Shown here: piece by piece, positions 1-9,203 of the stretch
Layout: each line of letters starts with the position of its first letter
How positions within the stretch are numbered: the stretch's first letter is position 1
Assembly: GCF_000974985.2 (NCBI RefSeq)
Contig: NZ_LAVA02000010.1
Location: 62,001 to 126,000, forward strand
Direction: 5' to 3'
DNA length: 64,000 nucleotides
DNA from: Streptomyces mangrovisoli
Lineage (GTDB): Bacteria; Actinomycetota; Actinomycetes; Streptomycetales; Streptomycetaceae
Translations under genes and position numbers: made by a program
The notes under the pieces: model-generated
Databases searched by the model: none
The model's input: the letters and a program-made list of their open reading frames with translations, nothing else
What the model was told of the DNA's origin: nothing

Positions 1-360
1 GGTCATCTGGCGGCCCAGGTCGGCGAGGGTGTGCCGGGAGACGTCGTCGGGGACCCCGCGGGCACGGTGGTGGGCGCGGGTGTGGGGCAGCGCGGCGACC
101 AGGACGTACACCGCGAAGTGGGCGGCCAGGGCCGGCGGGACCTCGGCGAGACGCTCCGCGAGCTGCGGCCGCCCGCCCACCTCCCCCATGTCCGCCACCA
201 GCTCGCCGACGCACTCCTCCAGGAGCCGCAGCGCGCCGGGGTCGGCGGCCAGGGTCCGGCGCAGCGCGATCAGTTCGTTGATGTCCTCGTGCGGTACGGC
301 GAGGTCGAGAAGGGTCTCGGGCAGCTCGTCGGCGTCGGGAAGCACAGCCTGGTCTCCCAT
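1..360 (-). CDS. Acyltransferase-domain-like protein, N-terminal 120 residues (cut by window start)
   Basis: The gene reads leftwards from an ATG at 358-360 and leaves the window at base 1, so about 120 N-terminal residues are visible and neither the stop nor any active site can be seen. The protein opens MGDQAVLPDADELPE and continues as an acidic, mainly helical soluble segment without signal peptide or membrane segment. The opening and the later VSRHTLADLGRQM stretch resemble, from memory, the leader of a streptomycete 'acyltransferase domain-containing' (GNAT-like) family; this naming is inference. No strong ribosome binding site precedes the ATG. It diverges from the DUF6343 gene at 477. 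The 116-bp gap holds a direct repeat, ccgctcggacccct, at about 378 and 410, which may carry both promoters. Confidence 0.55.
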   Translation of the reverse strand, partial: MGDQAVLPDADELPETLLDLAVPHEDINELIALRRTLAADPGALRLLEECVGELVADMGEVGGRPQLAERLAEVPPALAAHFAVYVLVAALPHTRAHHRARGVPDDVSRHTLADLGRQMT

Positions 361-476
361 GTCGGAACCGTCGGGGTCCGCTCGGACCCCTGTCGGGATC
401 AGTCGGGATCCGCTCGGACCCCTTTGGAGAACGCTTCCGGAGAAGAGTACGTTGCACATGAGGAGCGATGGTCCCG

Positions 477-743
477 ATGCGTACGGGGAGTGAGCCGGTG
501 ACCGCGCGCAGCGCACTGCGTGCGCGCTTCTGGCTGAGCGTGTGGGGTCTGTTCTGGGCCGTCGCCGGGACGGCGCTGTTCGCGCTGGTGGGACGCCCCG
601 GCTGGGCGGCCGCCTGCGGGGTGCTGTGGCTGGTGGTCACCGTGGACATGACCGTGATCCTCCGGCACATGCGGCAGGGTCCGCACTTTCAGCCGGGCCG
701 TGACGTCCCGCCGTACCGGCCTCCGGAGCACCACGGGACCTGA
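477..743 (+). CDS. DUF6343 family small membrane protein
   Basis: This is an 88-residue protein with two hydrophobic segments (about residues 18-36 and 40-58) around a short charged turn, and a proline-rich tail ending PPEHHGT. The start MRTGSEPVTARSALR and the two-helix plan fit the actinobacterial DUF6343 family, whose function is unknown. The ATG at 477 is preferred over the in-frame ATG at 468. The AGGAG at 461-465 is 11 bases from 477 but only 2 from 468. It stands alone, divergent from the gene at 1-360. Downstream are two and a half copies of a 17-bp repeat (caggaccggtgacccga, 791-834), so the region up to 890 is non-coding. Confidence 0.75.
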   Translation: MRTGSEPVTARSALRARFWLSVWGLFWAVAGTALFALVGRPGWAAACGVLWLVVTVDMTVILRHMRQGPHFQPGRDVPPYRPPEHHGT

Positions 744-790
744 CGACCTCGGGACCTGACGGGACCCCTCCGAAACACCGCGGGACCTGG

Positions 791-834
791 CAGGACCGGT
801 GACCCGACAGGACCGGTGACCCGACAGGACCGGT
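791..834. repeat. 17-bp tandem repeat, about 2.5 copies
   Basis: The unit caggaccggtgacccga is repeated head to tail between two genes that converge on it (DUF6343 ending at 743 and the TPR gene ending at 891). No hairpin with a T-tract is obvious. It is a simple short minisatellite. Confidence 0.7.
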
Positions 835-890
835 GCCACCGGCCGATGCGTGGCCTCCAGGGGCCACGGTCGCCACGGTCACGGCGCCGT

Positions 891-1271
891 TCAGGCCTCG
901 AACCGGGCCGCCTTCACGTACTGCGGGTTCGGGTCGAGCGCGGCGGCCAGCCGGAAGTGGCGCTTGGCCTGGTCGTGCCGGCCCTGGCGCTCGTACGTCC
1001 GGGCGAGGGCGAAGTGGGCGAACGCGTTGTCCGGCTCCCGCTCCAGCACGATGGCGAACTCGAGCTCGGCGGGCCGGAGTTGGGCGGCCGCGAAGAAGGC
1101 CCGCGCGCGCAGCAGCCGCGCGGCCGTGTTCTCCGGGTGTGCGGCGACGACACCGTCGAGCAGCTTGACCGCGCCCCGTGGGTCCCGCGCGGCGAGCAGT
1201 TGCTCCGCGGCGCGGAAGTCGATCACATGCGTCTCCGGACTCGGTCCGGTGGTTCCGCTGGTGTCGGGCAC
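891..1271 (-). CDS. Tetratricopeptide repeat (TPR) protein
   Basis: This is a 126-residue soluble protein. At least two TPR helical hairpins are visible, around ENTAARLLRARAFFAAAQL and DNAFAHFALARTYERQGR, with the usual small/large residue spacing and the proline at the end of each repeat (ALDPNPQY). TPR arrays mediate protein-protein contacts; no partner is evident. The GTG at 1271 is chosen because GGAAGGAAG lies at 1277-1285 with a 5-base gap. An ATG further upstream (1295) would put that Shine-Dalgarno inside the gene. It lies downstream of coaE on the same strand, but 178 bp away, so it may have its own promoter. Confidence 0.8.
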   Translation of the reverse strand: MPDTSGTTGPSPETHVIDFRAAEQLLAARDPRGAVKLLDGVVAAHPENTAARLLRARAFFAAAQLRPAELEFAIVLEREPDNAFAHFALARTYERQGRHDQAKRHFRLAAALDPNPQYVKAARFEA

Positions 1272-1449
1272 GGCGACTTCCTTCCCTCGCTGCACCGGTT
1301 CAACGCCCGTGTCATGGGCCCTATTCCAGTGCCCCCGGGCGTCCGGTGCCCCCTGGCTCCGGTACTCGTGGAATCCAGTGCCCCGGAATCCCGTACCCCC
1401 TGTGCGATACGGATACCCGGTCGCAGAATCCCGCAGTCCTACCGCGGTC

Positions 1450-2061
1450 CTACTGCGCCGACGTGCGCCGGGCGCGCGCCGTCAGATCGGCCCACACCTC
1501 GCTCACCCGGCTGCGCAGCGCCTCCAGCGGTACGTCGTTGTCGATGACGACGTCCGCGATCTCCCGGCGCTTCTCGCGGGTGGCCTGCGCGGCCATGCGG
1601 GCGCGGGCGTCCTCCTCGGTCATTCCGCGCAGCCGTACCAGCCGGTCGAGCTGGGTCTCGGGGCGCGCGTCCACGACGATCACCAGGTCGTAGAGCCCCG
1701 CGAGCCCGTTCTCGGCGAGCAGGGGTACGTCATGGACGACGACGTCGTCCTCGGTGGCGGCGTTCTCGAGTTCGCGGGAGCGGGCGCCGACCAGGGGGTG
1801 GACGATCGAGTTCAGGACGGCCAGCTTCTCGGCGTCGGCGAAGACGATCGCGCCGAGTCCGGGCCGGTCGAGGGCGCCCTCGGGGGTGAGCACGTCCGCG
1901 CCGAACGCCTCGACGACCGCCGCGAGACCGGGGGTGCCGGGCGCGACGACCTCGCGCGCGATACGGTCCGCGTCGATCAGTACGGCGCCGTGCTCGACGA
2001 GCAGCCGCGACACCTCGCTCTTGCCGGCACCGATGCCGCCGGTCAGACCCACGGACAGCAT
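1450..2061 (-). CDS. coaE: Dephospho-CoA kinase
   Basis: CoaE phosphorylates the 3'-OH of the ribose in dephospho-CoA with ATP, the last step of coenzyme A synthesis in the cytoplasm. The 203-residue length is normal for the family. The P-loop GGIGAGKS is at residues 8-15. The CoA-binding lid region follows ([13 protein letters not shown], then [15 protein letters not shown] with the conserved P-L-L-x-E). The C-terminal [23 protein letters not shown] is the conserved end of the fold. The ATG at 2061 directly precedes the P-loop strand, so the start is secure. It lies downstream of rpsA and the PAC2 gene on the same strand; closeness to rpsA is a common actinobacterial arrangement. Confidence 0.95.
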   Translation of the reverse strand: MLSVGLTGGIGAGKSEVSRLLVEHGAVLIDADRIAREVVAPGTPGLAAVVEAFGADVLTPEGALDRPGLGAIVFADAEKLAVLNSIVHPLVGARSRELENAATEDDVVVHDVPLLAENGLAGLYDLVIVVDARPETQLDRLVRLRGMTEEDARARMAAQATREKRREIADVVIDNDVPLEALRSRVSEVWADLTARARRTSAQ

Positions 2062-2314
2062 GGTCGCCCCTCCACCTCACGAACCCCGTGGCCACGGGGG
2101 GAACTTGTCGGCTCCGATACGGCCGTCCGGCAGCCTAGCGGATCGGGCGGCCGGCCCAGCGGACCGGGCAGGACGCCCACCGCGGCACTCGCCAGCCCAC
2201 CGCATGGCCGCCGACCGGCCCACCACGACACTCACGAGCCCGTCACATCGGCCCGCCGCCGGGCTGCCCGGCCGCCCGGCCGCCCGGCCGATCAAACCGG
2301 GCGGTGCCCCGTCG

Positions 2315-3253
2315 TCAGCCGTCGCCCTCCCGTTCCGCCAGGAAGCGTTCGAACTCGAGGCCGATCTCGTCGGCGGACGGGATGTCGACGGGCTCGGCGA
2401 GCATGTTGCCCCGGCTCTCCGCGCCCGCCACGGCGTCGTACTGGTGCTCCAGACCCTGGACGAGCGACGTGAGTTCCTCGTCGCCCTCGCGGATCTGCCG
2501 GTCGATCTCGGTCTGCGTGCGGTGGGCGTCGGTGCGCAGCGTGTGCGCGACCCCGGGCAGGACCAGTCCGGTCGCCGCGGTGATGGCCTCGAGCACGGTC
2601 AGGGCCGCGTCCGGGTACGGCGAGCGGGCGATGTAGTGCGGCACGTGCGCGGCGACACCGAGGACGTCGTGTCCGGCCTCCATGAGGCGGAACTCGACCA
2701 GCGCCTCGGCGCTGCCCGGCACCTGGGCCTCCTCGAAGGGGCTGCGGTGTCCCGGCACGAGGTCGCTGCGGTTGCCGTGCGGGGTGAGGCCCACGGGGCG
2801 GGTGTGCGGGACGCCCATGGGGATGCCGTGGAAGTTCACGGCCAGGCGGACGCCGAGCCGCTCCACGATCTGCTGGACGGCCGCCGCGAACAGCTCCCAC
2901 TCGACGTCCGGCTCGGGGCCGGCGAGCATCAGGAACGGCGCGCCGGTGGCGTCCTGGACGAGCCGCACCTCGATGGCGGGCTCCTCGTACTCCGTCCAGC
3001 GGTCGCGCTGGAAGGTCAGCAGCGGGCGGCGGGCCCGGTAGTCCACGAGCCGGTCGTGGTCGAAGCGCGCCACGACCTGGTGCGGCAGCGAGTCGAGAAT
3101 GCCGTCGACGATCTGCTCGCCGGTATCGCCCGCGTCGATGTATCCGTCGAAGTGGTACAGCATGACAAGGCCGGCCGACTCCTGGGACAGCGCCATGTCG
3201 ACGACCGCCAGCCCCTTCGGCTCCCACGTGTACAAACCCTGCGGATCAGGCAC
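2315..3253 (-). CDS. PAC2 family (proteasome assembly chaperone-like) protein
   Basis: This is a 312-residue soluble protein. The first half carries the PAC2-type pattern: [15 protein letters not shown] near residue 30, followed by a [18 protein letters not shown] segment, [14 protein letters not shown], and [11 protein letters not shown]. The last 100 residues are helical and acidic. The family is common in actinobacteria that carry proteasomes. By homology it is assumed to work as a chaperone or ATP-grasp-linked factor, but no reaction is established here. The GTG at 3253 is chosen because GAGGAGGA lies 9 bases upstream. A longer frame reaching 3493 has no such support. It is transcribed in the same direction as rpsA and coaE. 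Confidence 0.85.
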   Translation of the reverse strand: MPDPQGLYTWEPKGLAVVDMALSQESAGLVMLYHFDGYIDAGDTGEQIVDGILDSLPHQVVARFDHDRLVDYRARRPLLTFQRDRWTEYEEPAIEVRLVQDATGAPFLMLAGPEPDVEWELFAAAVQQIVERLGVRLAVNFHGIPMGVPHTRPVGLTPHGNRSDLVPGHRSPFEEAQVPGSAEALVEFRLMEAGHDVLGVAAHVPHYIARSPYPDAALTVLEAITAATGLVLPGVAHTLRTDAHRTQTEIDRQIREGDEELTSLVQGLEHQYDAVAGAESRGNMLAEPVDIPSADEIGLEFERFLAEREGDG

Positions 3254-3549
3254 GATGACCGCTCCTCCTCGTGTTCGTACTGCACAACGTCCCAGGGCGC
3301 CCGGCCATTCCCGCCGCGCGCCCATGATCAGGAGTGCCTCCCCTGCGCTCAGGAGTGCTTCCACCGCTTCCCATACTGCCGTCCATGCCCTGAGCGGCGG
3401 CTGAGCTGCGCCGCGCCCACCTCGCCCGCCCGCGGGTCGGTCGGTCGGTCGGCCGCGCGGCGGCGAGGACGACCCGCACCGTACGCCCGTCACCCGTCGA
3501 ACCCGTTGTCCCAGGAGGTGCCCAGGCCATCTGGCCGGAAAACGCCGAA
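3254..3549. other. Intergenic region between rpsA terminator and PAC2 gene
   Basis: No gene is supported in this stretch. It holds a short run of cggt repeats (about 3436-3452) and must contain the promoter of the PAC2 gene. I do not recognise a clear -35/-10 pair in it. Confidence 0.5.
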
Positions 3550-3575
3550 GGACCGCACCTCGGAAGGTGCGGTCC
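3550..3575 (-). terminator. rpsA transcription terminator
   Basis: A perfect 11-bp stem (ggaccgcacct / aggtgcggtcc) with a 4-base loop lies 42 bp beyond the rpsA stop. On the minus strand it is followed by ttcggcgttttcc, a weak T-rich stretch. It separates rpsA from the PAC2 gene. Confidence 0.8.
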
Positions 3576-3617
3576 CTCGATCAGGAGCTAAGCCTCAGCT
3601 GCGGCGCGGTGAAGCGC

Positions 3618-5111
3618 TCAGCTCTGGCCGCCCGCCAGCTTCTCGCGCAGCGCGGCGAGCGCCTCGTCCGACGCCAGCGCGCCGGAGTTGTCCGCACCCT
3701 CGGAGGAGTACGAGCCGCCACCGGACGCGGCCGGAGCCGCAGCCTCGCCGCCCTCGGCCGCGGCAGCGGCGTCGGCCTCGCGGGACTTGATGACCTGCTG
3801 CTGGTGCTGCTCGAAGCGGGTCTGCGCCTCGGCGTACTGGTGCTCCCACGCCTCGCGCTGGGTCTCGTAGCCCTCGAGCCAGTCGTTGGTCTCGGGGTCG
3901 AAGCCCTCGGGGTAGATGTAGTTGCCCTGGTCGTCGTAGGACGCGGCCATGCCGTACAGGGTCGGGTCGAACTCGACCGTGGCCGGGTCGGCACCGAAGG
4001 CCTCGTTGGCCTGCTTCAGCGAGAGGCTGATGCGACGGCGCTCGAGGTCGATGTCGATGACCTTGACGAAGATCTCGTCGTTGACCTGGACGACCTGCTC
4101 CGGGATCTCCACGTGGCGCTCGGCCAGCTCGGAGATGTGGACCAGACCCTCGATGCCCTCGTCCACGCGGACGAACGCACCGAACGGAACCAGCTTCGTG
4201 ACCTTGCCGGGCACGACCTGGCCGATCTGGTGGGTGCGGGCGAACTGCTGCCACGGGTCTTCCTGGGTCGCCTTCAGCGACAGGGAGACGCGCTCGCGGT
4301 CCATGTCGACGTCCAGGACCTCGACCGTGACCTCCTGGCCGACCTCGACGACCTCGGAGGGGTGGTCGATGTGCTTCCAGGACAGCTCGGAGACGTGGAC
4401 CAGACCGTCGACGCCACCCAGGTCCACGAAGGCACCGAAGTTGACGATCGAGGAGACGACGCCGGAACGGACCTGACCCTTCTGGAGGGTCGTGAGGAAC
4501 GTCTGGCGGACCTCGGACTGGGTCTGCTCCAGCCAGGCACGGCGGGACAGGACCACGTTGTTGCGGTTCTTGTCCAGCTCGATGATCTTGGCCTCGAGCT
4601 CCTTGCCGACGTACGGCTGGAGGTCGCGAACGCGGCGCATCTCGACCAGGGAGGCCGGGAGGAAGCCACGGAGGCCGATGTCGAGGATGAGACCACCCTT
4701 GACGACCTCGATGACGGTACCGGTGACGATGCCGTCCTCTTCCTTGATCTTCTCGATGGTGCCCCAGGCACGCTCGTACTGCGCGCGCTTCTTCGAGAGG
4801 ATCAGGCGGCCTTCCTTGTCCTCCTTCTGGAGAACAAGGGCTTCGATCTCGTCACCGACGGCGACGACCTCGTTGGGGTCGACGTCGTGCTTGATCGAGA
4901 GCTCGCGGCTCGGGATGACACCTTCGGTCTTGTAACCGATGTCGAGGAGAACCTCGTCCCGGTCAACCTTGACGATGACGCCGTCGACGATGTCGCCATC
5001 GTTGAAGTACTTGATCGTCTCGTCGATAGCGGCGAGGAAGGCTTCCTCGTTACCGATGTCGTTGACCGCAACCTGCGGGGTGGTGGCGGTGGTCTCGGTG
5101 CTGCTCGTCAT
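3618..5111 (-). CDS. rpsA: 30S ribosomal protein S1
   Basis: S1 binds the mRNA leader region on the 30S subunit. The 497-residue protein has four S1 (OB-fold) domains. The first begins VVDGVIVKVDRDEVLLDIG near residue 40. The second is GTVIEVVKGGLILDIG. The third and fourth carry GAFVDLGGVDGLVHVSELS and GAFVRVDEGIEGLVHISELA. Four repeats instead of the six of E. coli is usual for actinobacteria. The tail after about residue 440 is rich in Ala, Gly, Ser and Glu. The ATG at 5111 (MTSSTETT) follows a roughly 195-base leader from the promoter at 5313-5341. It is monocistronic, since a terminator hairpin lies immediately downstream. Confidence 0.97.
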   Translation of the reverse strand: MTSSTETTATTPQVAVNDIGNEEAFLAAIDETIKYFNDGDIVDGVIVKVDRDEVLLDIGYKTEGVIPSRELSIKHDVDPNEVVAVGDEIEALVLQKEDKEGRLILSKKRAQYERAWGTIEKIKEEDGIVTGTVIEVVKGGLILDIGLRGFLPASLVEMRRVRDLQPYVGKELEAKIIELDKNRNNVVLSRRAWLEQTQSEVRQTFLTTLQKGQVRSGVVSSIVNFGAFVDLGGVDGLVHVSELSWKHIDHPSEVVEVGQEVTVEVLDVDMDRERVSLSLKATQEDPWQQFARTHQIGQVVPGKVTKLVPFGAFVRVDEGIEGLVHISELAERHVEIPEQVVQVNDEIFVKVIDIDLERRRISLSLKQANEAFGADPATVEFDPTLYGMAASYDDQGNYIYPEGFDPETNDWLEGYETQREAWEHQYAEAQTRFEQHQQQVIKSREADAAAAAEGGEAAAPAASGGGSYSSEGADNSGALASDEALAALREKLAGGQS

Positions 5112-5312
5112 GTGGGAAAGGGCTCCGGTACGGACATTGAGTCGTAGGTACTGCTTACGCCGGGAGCCCGTTTCGCTCTGCAGAAGACCGGACAGCCAAG
5201 GAAGCGCCTCACCAGGAACTGGCGATGGCGCCTCGACAACCGAGGGGACATACATACAGATGCGAGCGCAGCCTGCTACGTCTGAGGTGCGCAGGCCCGC
5301 AGCGCAACTTGT

Positions 5313-5341
5313 AGCATACGGGGGCAGCCGGGCAGGGTCAA
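5313..5341 (-). promoter_or_regulatory. Vegetative promoter of rpsA
   Basis: On the minus strand TTGACC (5336-5341) and TATGCT (5313-5318) are separated by exactly 17 bases, close to the consensus of the main sigma factor. Transcription would start near 5305, giving an untranslated leader of about 195 bases. Long leaders are usual for autoregulated ribosomal protein genes, but I could not identify a specific fold. Confidence 0.75.
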
Positions 5342-5479
5342 TGCGCGAAGGCGCACACCCGGGGCGGATCGCCGCAATCCCGGCACAAAAGCCGTCCCAC
5401 GAGGCCACACGGGCGCGCGTGGACCTCTGTCGCGACACCCGCGCGACGGGTTGGACGGAAGAGTACGACGAGGGAGCCG

Positions 5480-6292
5480 ATCATCCAAGAGCCCGAACCG
5501 TTCGAACCCGAAGCCACCCGGCGCCAGGCCGGCGCCGCCGAGAGCGCCCGGGCGAACCGCGGCTGGTGGGACCGGAACGCGGACGAGTACCAGATCGAAC
5601 ACGGCACGTTCCTGGGCGACGACCGCTTCGTGTGGGGCCCCGAGGGCCTGGACGAGGTGGAGGCCGAGCTGCTCGGCCCGCCGGAGGAGCTGAAGGGCCG
5701 GGACGTCCTGGAGATCGGCGCCGGCGCGGCGCAGTGCTCGCGCTGGCTGGCGGCGCAGGGGGCGCGCCCGGTGGCGCTCGACCTCTCGCACCGGCAGCTC
5801 CAGCACGCCCTGCGCATCGGCGGATCGTTTCCCCTTGTCTGTGCCGACGCCTCCGCGCTGCCGTTCGCGGACGGCTCCTTCGACCTCGCGTGCTCGGCCT
5901 ACGGCGCGCTGCCCTTCGTCGCCGACCCGGTGACGGTGCTGCGCGAGGTGCGGCGGGTGCTGCGGCCGGGCGGGCGGTTCGTCTTCTCCGTCACGCATCC
6001 GCTGCGCTGGGCGCTGCCGGACGAGCCGGGCCCCGAGGGCCTGACCGTCTCCTCCTCCTACTTCGACCGCACCCCCTACGTCGAGCAGGGCGACGACGGC
6101 GACGCGGTCTACGTCGAACACCACAGGACCCTCGGCGACCGCGTCCGGGACATCGTCGCGGCGGGGCTGCGCCTGGTGGACCTGGTGGAGCCGGAGTGGC
6201 CCGCGTGGAACACGGCCGAGTGGGGCGGCTGGTCCCCGCTGCGCGGCAACCTGATCCCGGGGACGGCGATCTTCGTGTGCGAGCGGGACTGA
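5480..6292 (+). CDS. Class I SAM-dependent methyltransferase, apparent ATC start
   Basis: This is a cytoplasmic SAM-dependent methyltransferase of unknown substrate, about 270 residues. SAM motif I is LEIGAGAAQCSRWL. The second acidic position lies in ARPVALDLS. Motifs II/III follow as FADGSFDLACSAYGALPF and LREVRRVLRPGGRFVFSV, the Methyltransf_11 pattern. Coding sequence clearly extends upstream of the first ordinary start, a GTG at 5630: ANRGWWDRNADEYQIEHG is typical N-terminal sequence for this group. Reading back, no ATG, GTG or TTG occurs in frame before 5480. There, ATC-ATC-CAA-GAG follows gagggag (5470-5476). I therefore place the start at an ATC codon (5480 or 5483). The alternative is a shortened protein from 5630. 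It diverges from rpsA. Confidence 0.8.
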   Translation: MIQEPEPFEPEATRRQAGAAESARANRGWWDRNADEYQIEHGTFLGDDRFVWGPEGLDEVEAELLGPPEELKGRDVLEIGAGAAQCSRWLAAQGARPVALDLSHRQLQHALRIGGSFPLVCADASALPFADGSFDLACSAYGALPFVADPVTVLREVRRVLRPGGRFVFSVTHPLRWALPDEPGPEGLTVSSSYFDRTPYVEQGDDGDAVYVEHHRTLGDRVRDIVAAGLRLVDLVEPEWPAWNTAEWGGWSPLRGNLIPGTAIFVCERD

Positions 6293-6298
6293 CGCCGC

Positions 6299-6396
6299 AC
6301 CCGGGAGCAGCCCGCACCCGCGACCGGCCACACCCGGGGGCGGCCCACACCCGCGACCGGCCGGACCCGGGAGCGGCCCGTACCCGGGACCGCGCC
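6299..6396. repeat. 33-bp tandem repeat, 3 copies
   Basis: Three imperfect copies of a 33-bp unit beginning acccgggagcagcccgcac fill most of the 129-bp gap between the methyltransferase stop and hrpB. The copies start at 6299, 6332 and 6365. Each copy contains cccgggagc and gcgaccgg blocks able to pair. The hrpB promoter or ribosome binding region would have to lie in or just after this array. Confidence 0.75.
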
Positions 6397-6421
6397 GCGC
6401 ACGGCGTACGACACTGAGGGC

Positions 6422-9118
6422 GTGATCCGTTACGACGCCTTGGACGCGCTTCCCGTGCGCGGTGCCCTGCCCGGTCTCGAGGACGCCCTGGCGGCGCACG
6501 GCACCGCCGTCCTGGTCGCGCCCCCGGGCACCGGCAAGACGACCCTGGTGCCGCTCGCCCTCGCCGGGCTGCTCGGGCACGGGCCCGCGCGGCGGGTCCT
6601 CGTCGCCGAACCCCGCCGGATCGCGGCCCGCGCCGCGGCCCGCCGCATGGCGTGGCTGCTCGGCGAGAAGGTGGGCGGCAGCATCGGGTTCACCGTCCGC
6701 GGCGAGCGGGTCGTCGGCCGGCACGCGCGCGTGGAGGTCGTGACGACGGGTGTGCTGCTCCAGCGGCTCCAGCGCGACCAGGAACTGGCCGGCGTCGACG
6801 TCGTCGTACTCGACGAGTGCCACGAGCGGCATCTGGACGCGGACACCGCCGCGGCCTTCCTCTGGGACGTACGGCAGGCGCTCCGGCCCGAGCTGCGGCT
6901 GCTCGCGGCGTCGGCGACGACGGACGCGGAGGGCTGGGCCCGGCTGCTGGGCGGCGCGCCGGTGGTCGAGGCGCGGGGCACCGGCCATCCCGTGGAGGTG
7001 GTGTGGGCGCCGCCGCCCCGCCCGGTACGGCCGCCGCACGGGATGCGGGTCGATCCCGCGCTGCTCGCGCACGTGGGCGCGGTGGTGCGGCGGGCGCTGG
7101 CCGAGCGGCCGGGCGACGTGCTCTGCTTCCTGCCCGGCGTGGGCGAGATCGCGCGGGTGGCGGCGGGGCTGGGCGACCTGGGCGCCGTGGACGTGCTCCA
7201 GGTGCACGGGCGGGCGCCCGCGGCCGTGCAGGACGCGGTGCTCTCCCCGGCGGAGCGGCGCCGGGTGGTGCTCGCCACCTCGGTGGCCGAGTCGTCGCTC
7301 ACGGTGCCCGGAGTGCGGGTGGTCGTCGACAGCGGTCTCGCGCGGGAGCCCCGGGTGGACCACGCGCGCGGGCTGAGCGCGCTGGCCACCGTACGGGCCT
7401 CGCAGGCGGCCGGGCGGCAGCGCGCGGGACGGGCCGGACGTGAGGCGCCGGGCTGGGTGTACCGGTGCTGGGCGGAGGCCGAGGACGCGCGGCTGCCGCG
7501 GTTCCCGGCGCCGGAGATCCAGGTGGCCGACCTGACGGCGTTCGCGCTCCAGGCCGCCTGCTGGGGCGATCCGGACGCGTCCGGACTCGCCCTGCTGGAC
7601 CCGCCGCCGGGCGGGGCGATGGCGGCGGCCCGGTCCGTGCTGACGGCCGTGGGCGCGGTGGACGCGGCCGGCCGCGCCACGGCCCGCGGCACCACCCTGG
7701 CGCGCCTGGGCCTGCACCCCCGCCTCGGCCGGGCCCTGCTGGACACCCCGGGCGACGCGGCGGAGGCGGTGGCCCTGCTGAGCGAGGAGGTGCCCCGGGC
7801 GTACGGCGACGACCTGGCGGCGGCCCTGCGGGCCGTTCGGCGCGGGGGCGGCGGGAGCGAGACCGGACGCGGGAGGCGCGAGGGCGGCGCCGGGCGCGCA
7901 GGTGGGCAGGAGGGCGCGGGGCACACAGGTGGCCACGGGAGCGCGGGGCGCTCGGGGGACGCCTACGCGGCGCGGTGGCGCGCCGAGGTCCGGCGGCTGC
8001 GCGCCGTGGCGGAGGGTTCCCCCGGCGCGCGTCCCCACGACTCCACGGACCGCTCCACGCACGACTCCACGGACGGGTCCGCCACCGCGCGCCCCACGAC
8101 CGCCCCCGCGTCCGACCGCGCGCCCGCCCTCACCCCCACCCTGACCCCCGACCGCACCGCCGCCCTCGTCGCCGCGTTCGCGTTTCCCGAGCGGGTCGGG
8201 CGGATGGTCGGCGGGTCGTATCTCATGGTGTCCGGGACGCGGGCGGAGCTCGCCGAGGGGTCCGCGCTGCGCGGGGCGGAGTGGATCGCCGTCGCGGTGG
8301 CCGACCGGCCGATCGGCAGGGGGCACGCGCGCGTGCAGCTCGCGGCGGCCGTCGACGAGGACGTCGCGCGGCTCGCGGCGGGCGCCCTGCTCCGGGAGGG
8401 CGACGAGGTGGGGTGGAGCGGCGGCGACGTCGTGGCGCGCCGGGTCGAGCGCCTGGGCGCGGTCGAGCTGGCCGTACGGCCGCTCGCGGACCCCGATCCG
8501 GCGCTGGTGCGCGACGCCCTGCTGGACGGGCTGCGGCAGGAGGGGTTCGGGCTGCTGCGCTGGACGCCGGACGCCGTCGTCCTGCGGCAGCGGCTCGCGT
8601 TCCTTCGGGCGTGTGTCGGCGACCCCTGGCCCGACGTGGCCGACGAAGCGCTCCACGCGCGCGTGGACGAGTGGCTGGAGCCCGAGCTGGGCCGGGCCCG
8701 GCGCCGCGCCGACCTCGCGCGCCTCGACGCGGGGCAGGCGCTGGCCCGGCTGCTGCCCTGGGCGTCCGGGCAGGCGGGGCGGCTCGACGAGCTCGCCCCG
8801 GAGCGGATCGCCGTACCGAGCGGGTCCCGGATCCGGATCGACTACGCGAACCCGGAGCGGCCGGTGCTCGCCGTGAAGCTCCAGGAGATGTTCGGGCTCC
8901 AGGAGTCCCCGGCCGTCGCCGGGGTGCCGCTGCTGGTGCACCTGCTCTCCCCCGCCGGCCGCCCGGCCGCCGTCACGGCCGACCTCGCCTCCTTCTGGCG
9001 GGGCGGCTACAAGGACGTACGGGCGGAGCTGCGCGGCCGGTACCCGAAGCACCCCTGGCCCGAGGACCCGGCGACGGCGGAGCCGACCCGGCACACCAAG
9101 GCCCGGCAGGCACGCTGA
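6422..9118 (+). CDS. hrpB: ATP-dependent helicase HrpB
   Basis: This is a DEAH-type superfamily 2 helicase of 898 residues. Walker A is APPGTGKTT (K39) and Walker B is VVLDECHERH. Motif III is ASATTD. Motif VI is QAAGRQRAGRAGR. These are followed by the helicase-associated domains and the HrpB-specific C-terminal region (YPKHPWPEDP end). The family is a bacterial relative of DEAH RNA helicases; its biological substrate is unknown. A low-complexity Gly/Arg then Thr/Ser/Pro insert of roughly 100 residues (coding about 7840-8150) interrupts the region after the winged-helix domain and looks like a disordered linker. The GTG at 6422 gives MIRYDALDALPVRG, the usual start. It converges on the DUF3068 gene with an 85-bp gap. 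Confidence 0.93.
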   Translation: MIRYDALDALPVRGALPGLEDALAAHGTAVLVAPPGTGKTTLVPLALAGLLGHGPARRVLVAEPRRIAARAAARRMAWLLGEKVGGSIGFTVRGERVVGRHARVEVVTTGVLLQRLQRDQELAGVDVVVLDECHERHLDADTAAAFLWDVRQALRPELRLLAASATTDAEGWARLLGGAPVVEARGTGHPVEVVWAPPPRPVRPPHGMRVDPALLAHVGAVVRRALAERPGDVLCFLPGVGEIARVAAGLGDLGAVDVLQVHGRAPAAVQDAVLSPAERRRVVLATSVAESSLTVPGVRVVVDSGLAREPRVDHARGLSALATVRASQAAGRQRAGRAGREAPGWVYRCWAEAEDARLPRFPAPEIQVADLTAFALQAACWGDPDASGLALLDPPPGGAMAAARSVLTAVGAVDAAGRATARGTTLARLGLHPRLGRALLDTPGDAAEAVALLSEEVPRAYGDDLAAALRAVRRGGGGSETGRGRREGGAGRAGGQEGAGHTGGHGSAGRSGDAYAARWRAEVRRLRAVAEGSPGARPHDSTDRSTHDSTDGSATARPTTAPASDRAPALTPTLTPDRTAALVAAFAFPERVGRMVGGSYLMVSGTRAELAEGSALRGAEWIAVAVADRPIGRGHARVQLAAAVDEDVARLAAGALLREGDEVGWSGGDVVARRVERLGAVELAVRPLADPDPALVRDALLDGLRQEGFGLLRWTPDAVVLRQRLAFLRACVGDPWPDVADEALHARVDEWLEPELGRARRRADLARLDAGQALARLLPWASGQAGRLDELAPERIAVPSGSRIRIDYANPERPVLAVKLQEMFGLQESPAVAGVPLLVHLLSPAGRPAAVTADLASFWRGGYKDVRAELRGRYPKHPWPEDPATAEPTRHTKARQAR

Positions 9119-9203
9119 CACGACCCGACCGGGCCCACCGACGTGCGGCTCACGCGCTGACCCGGACCGACCCGCGCCACCGAGGCACAGGCGGAGGCAG
9201 GGC

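Noticed and set aside
5276..9121. A 1281-codon minus-strand frame opposite the methyltransferase and hrpB
   Set aside because: It spans two real genes and an intergenic repeat, with Arg/Pro/Gly-rich composition typical of shadow frames.
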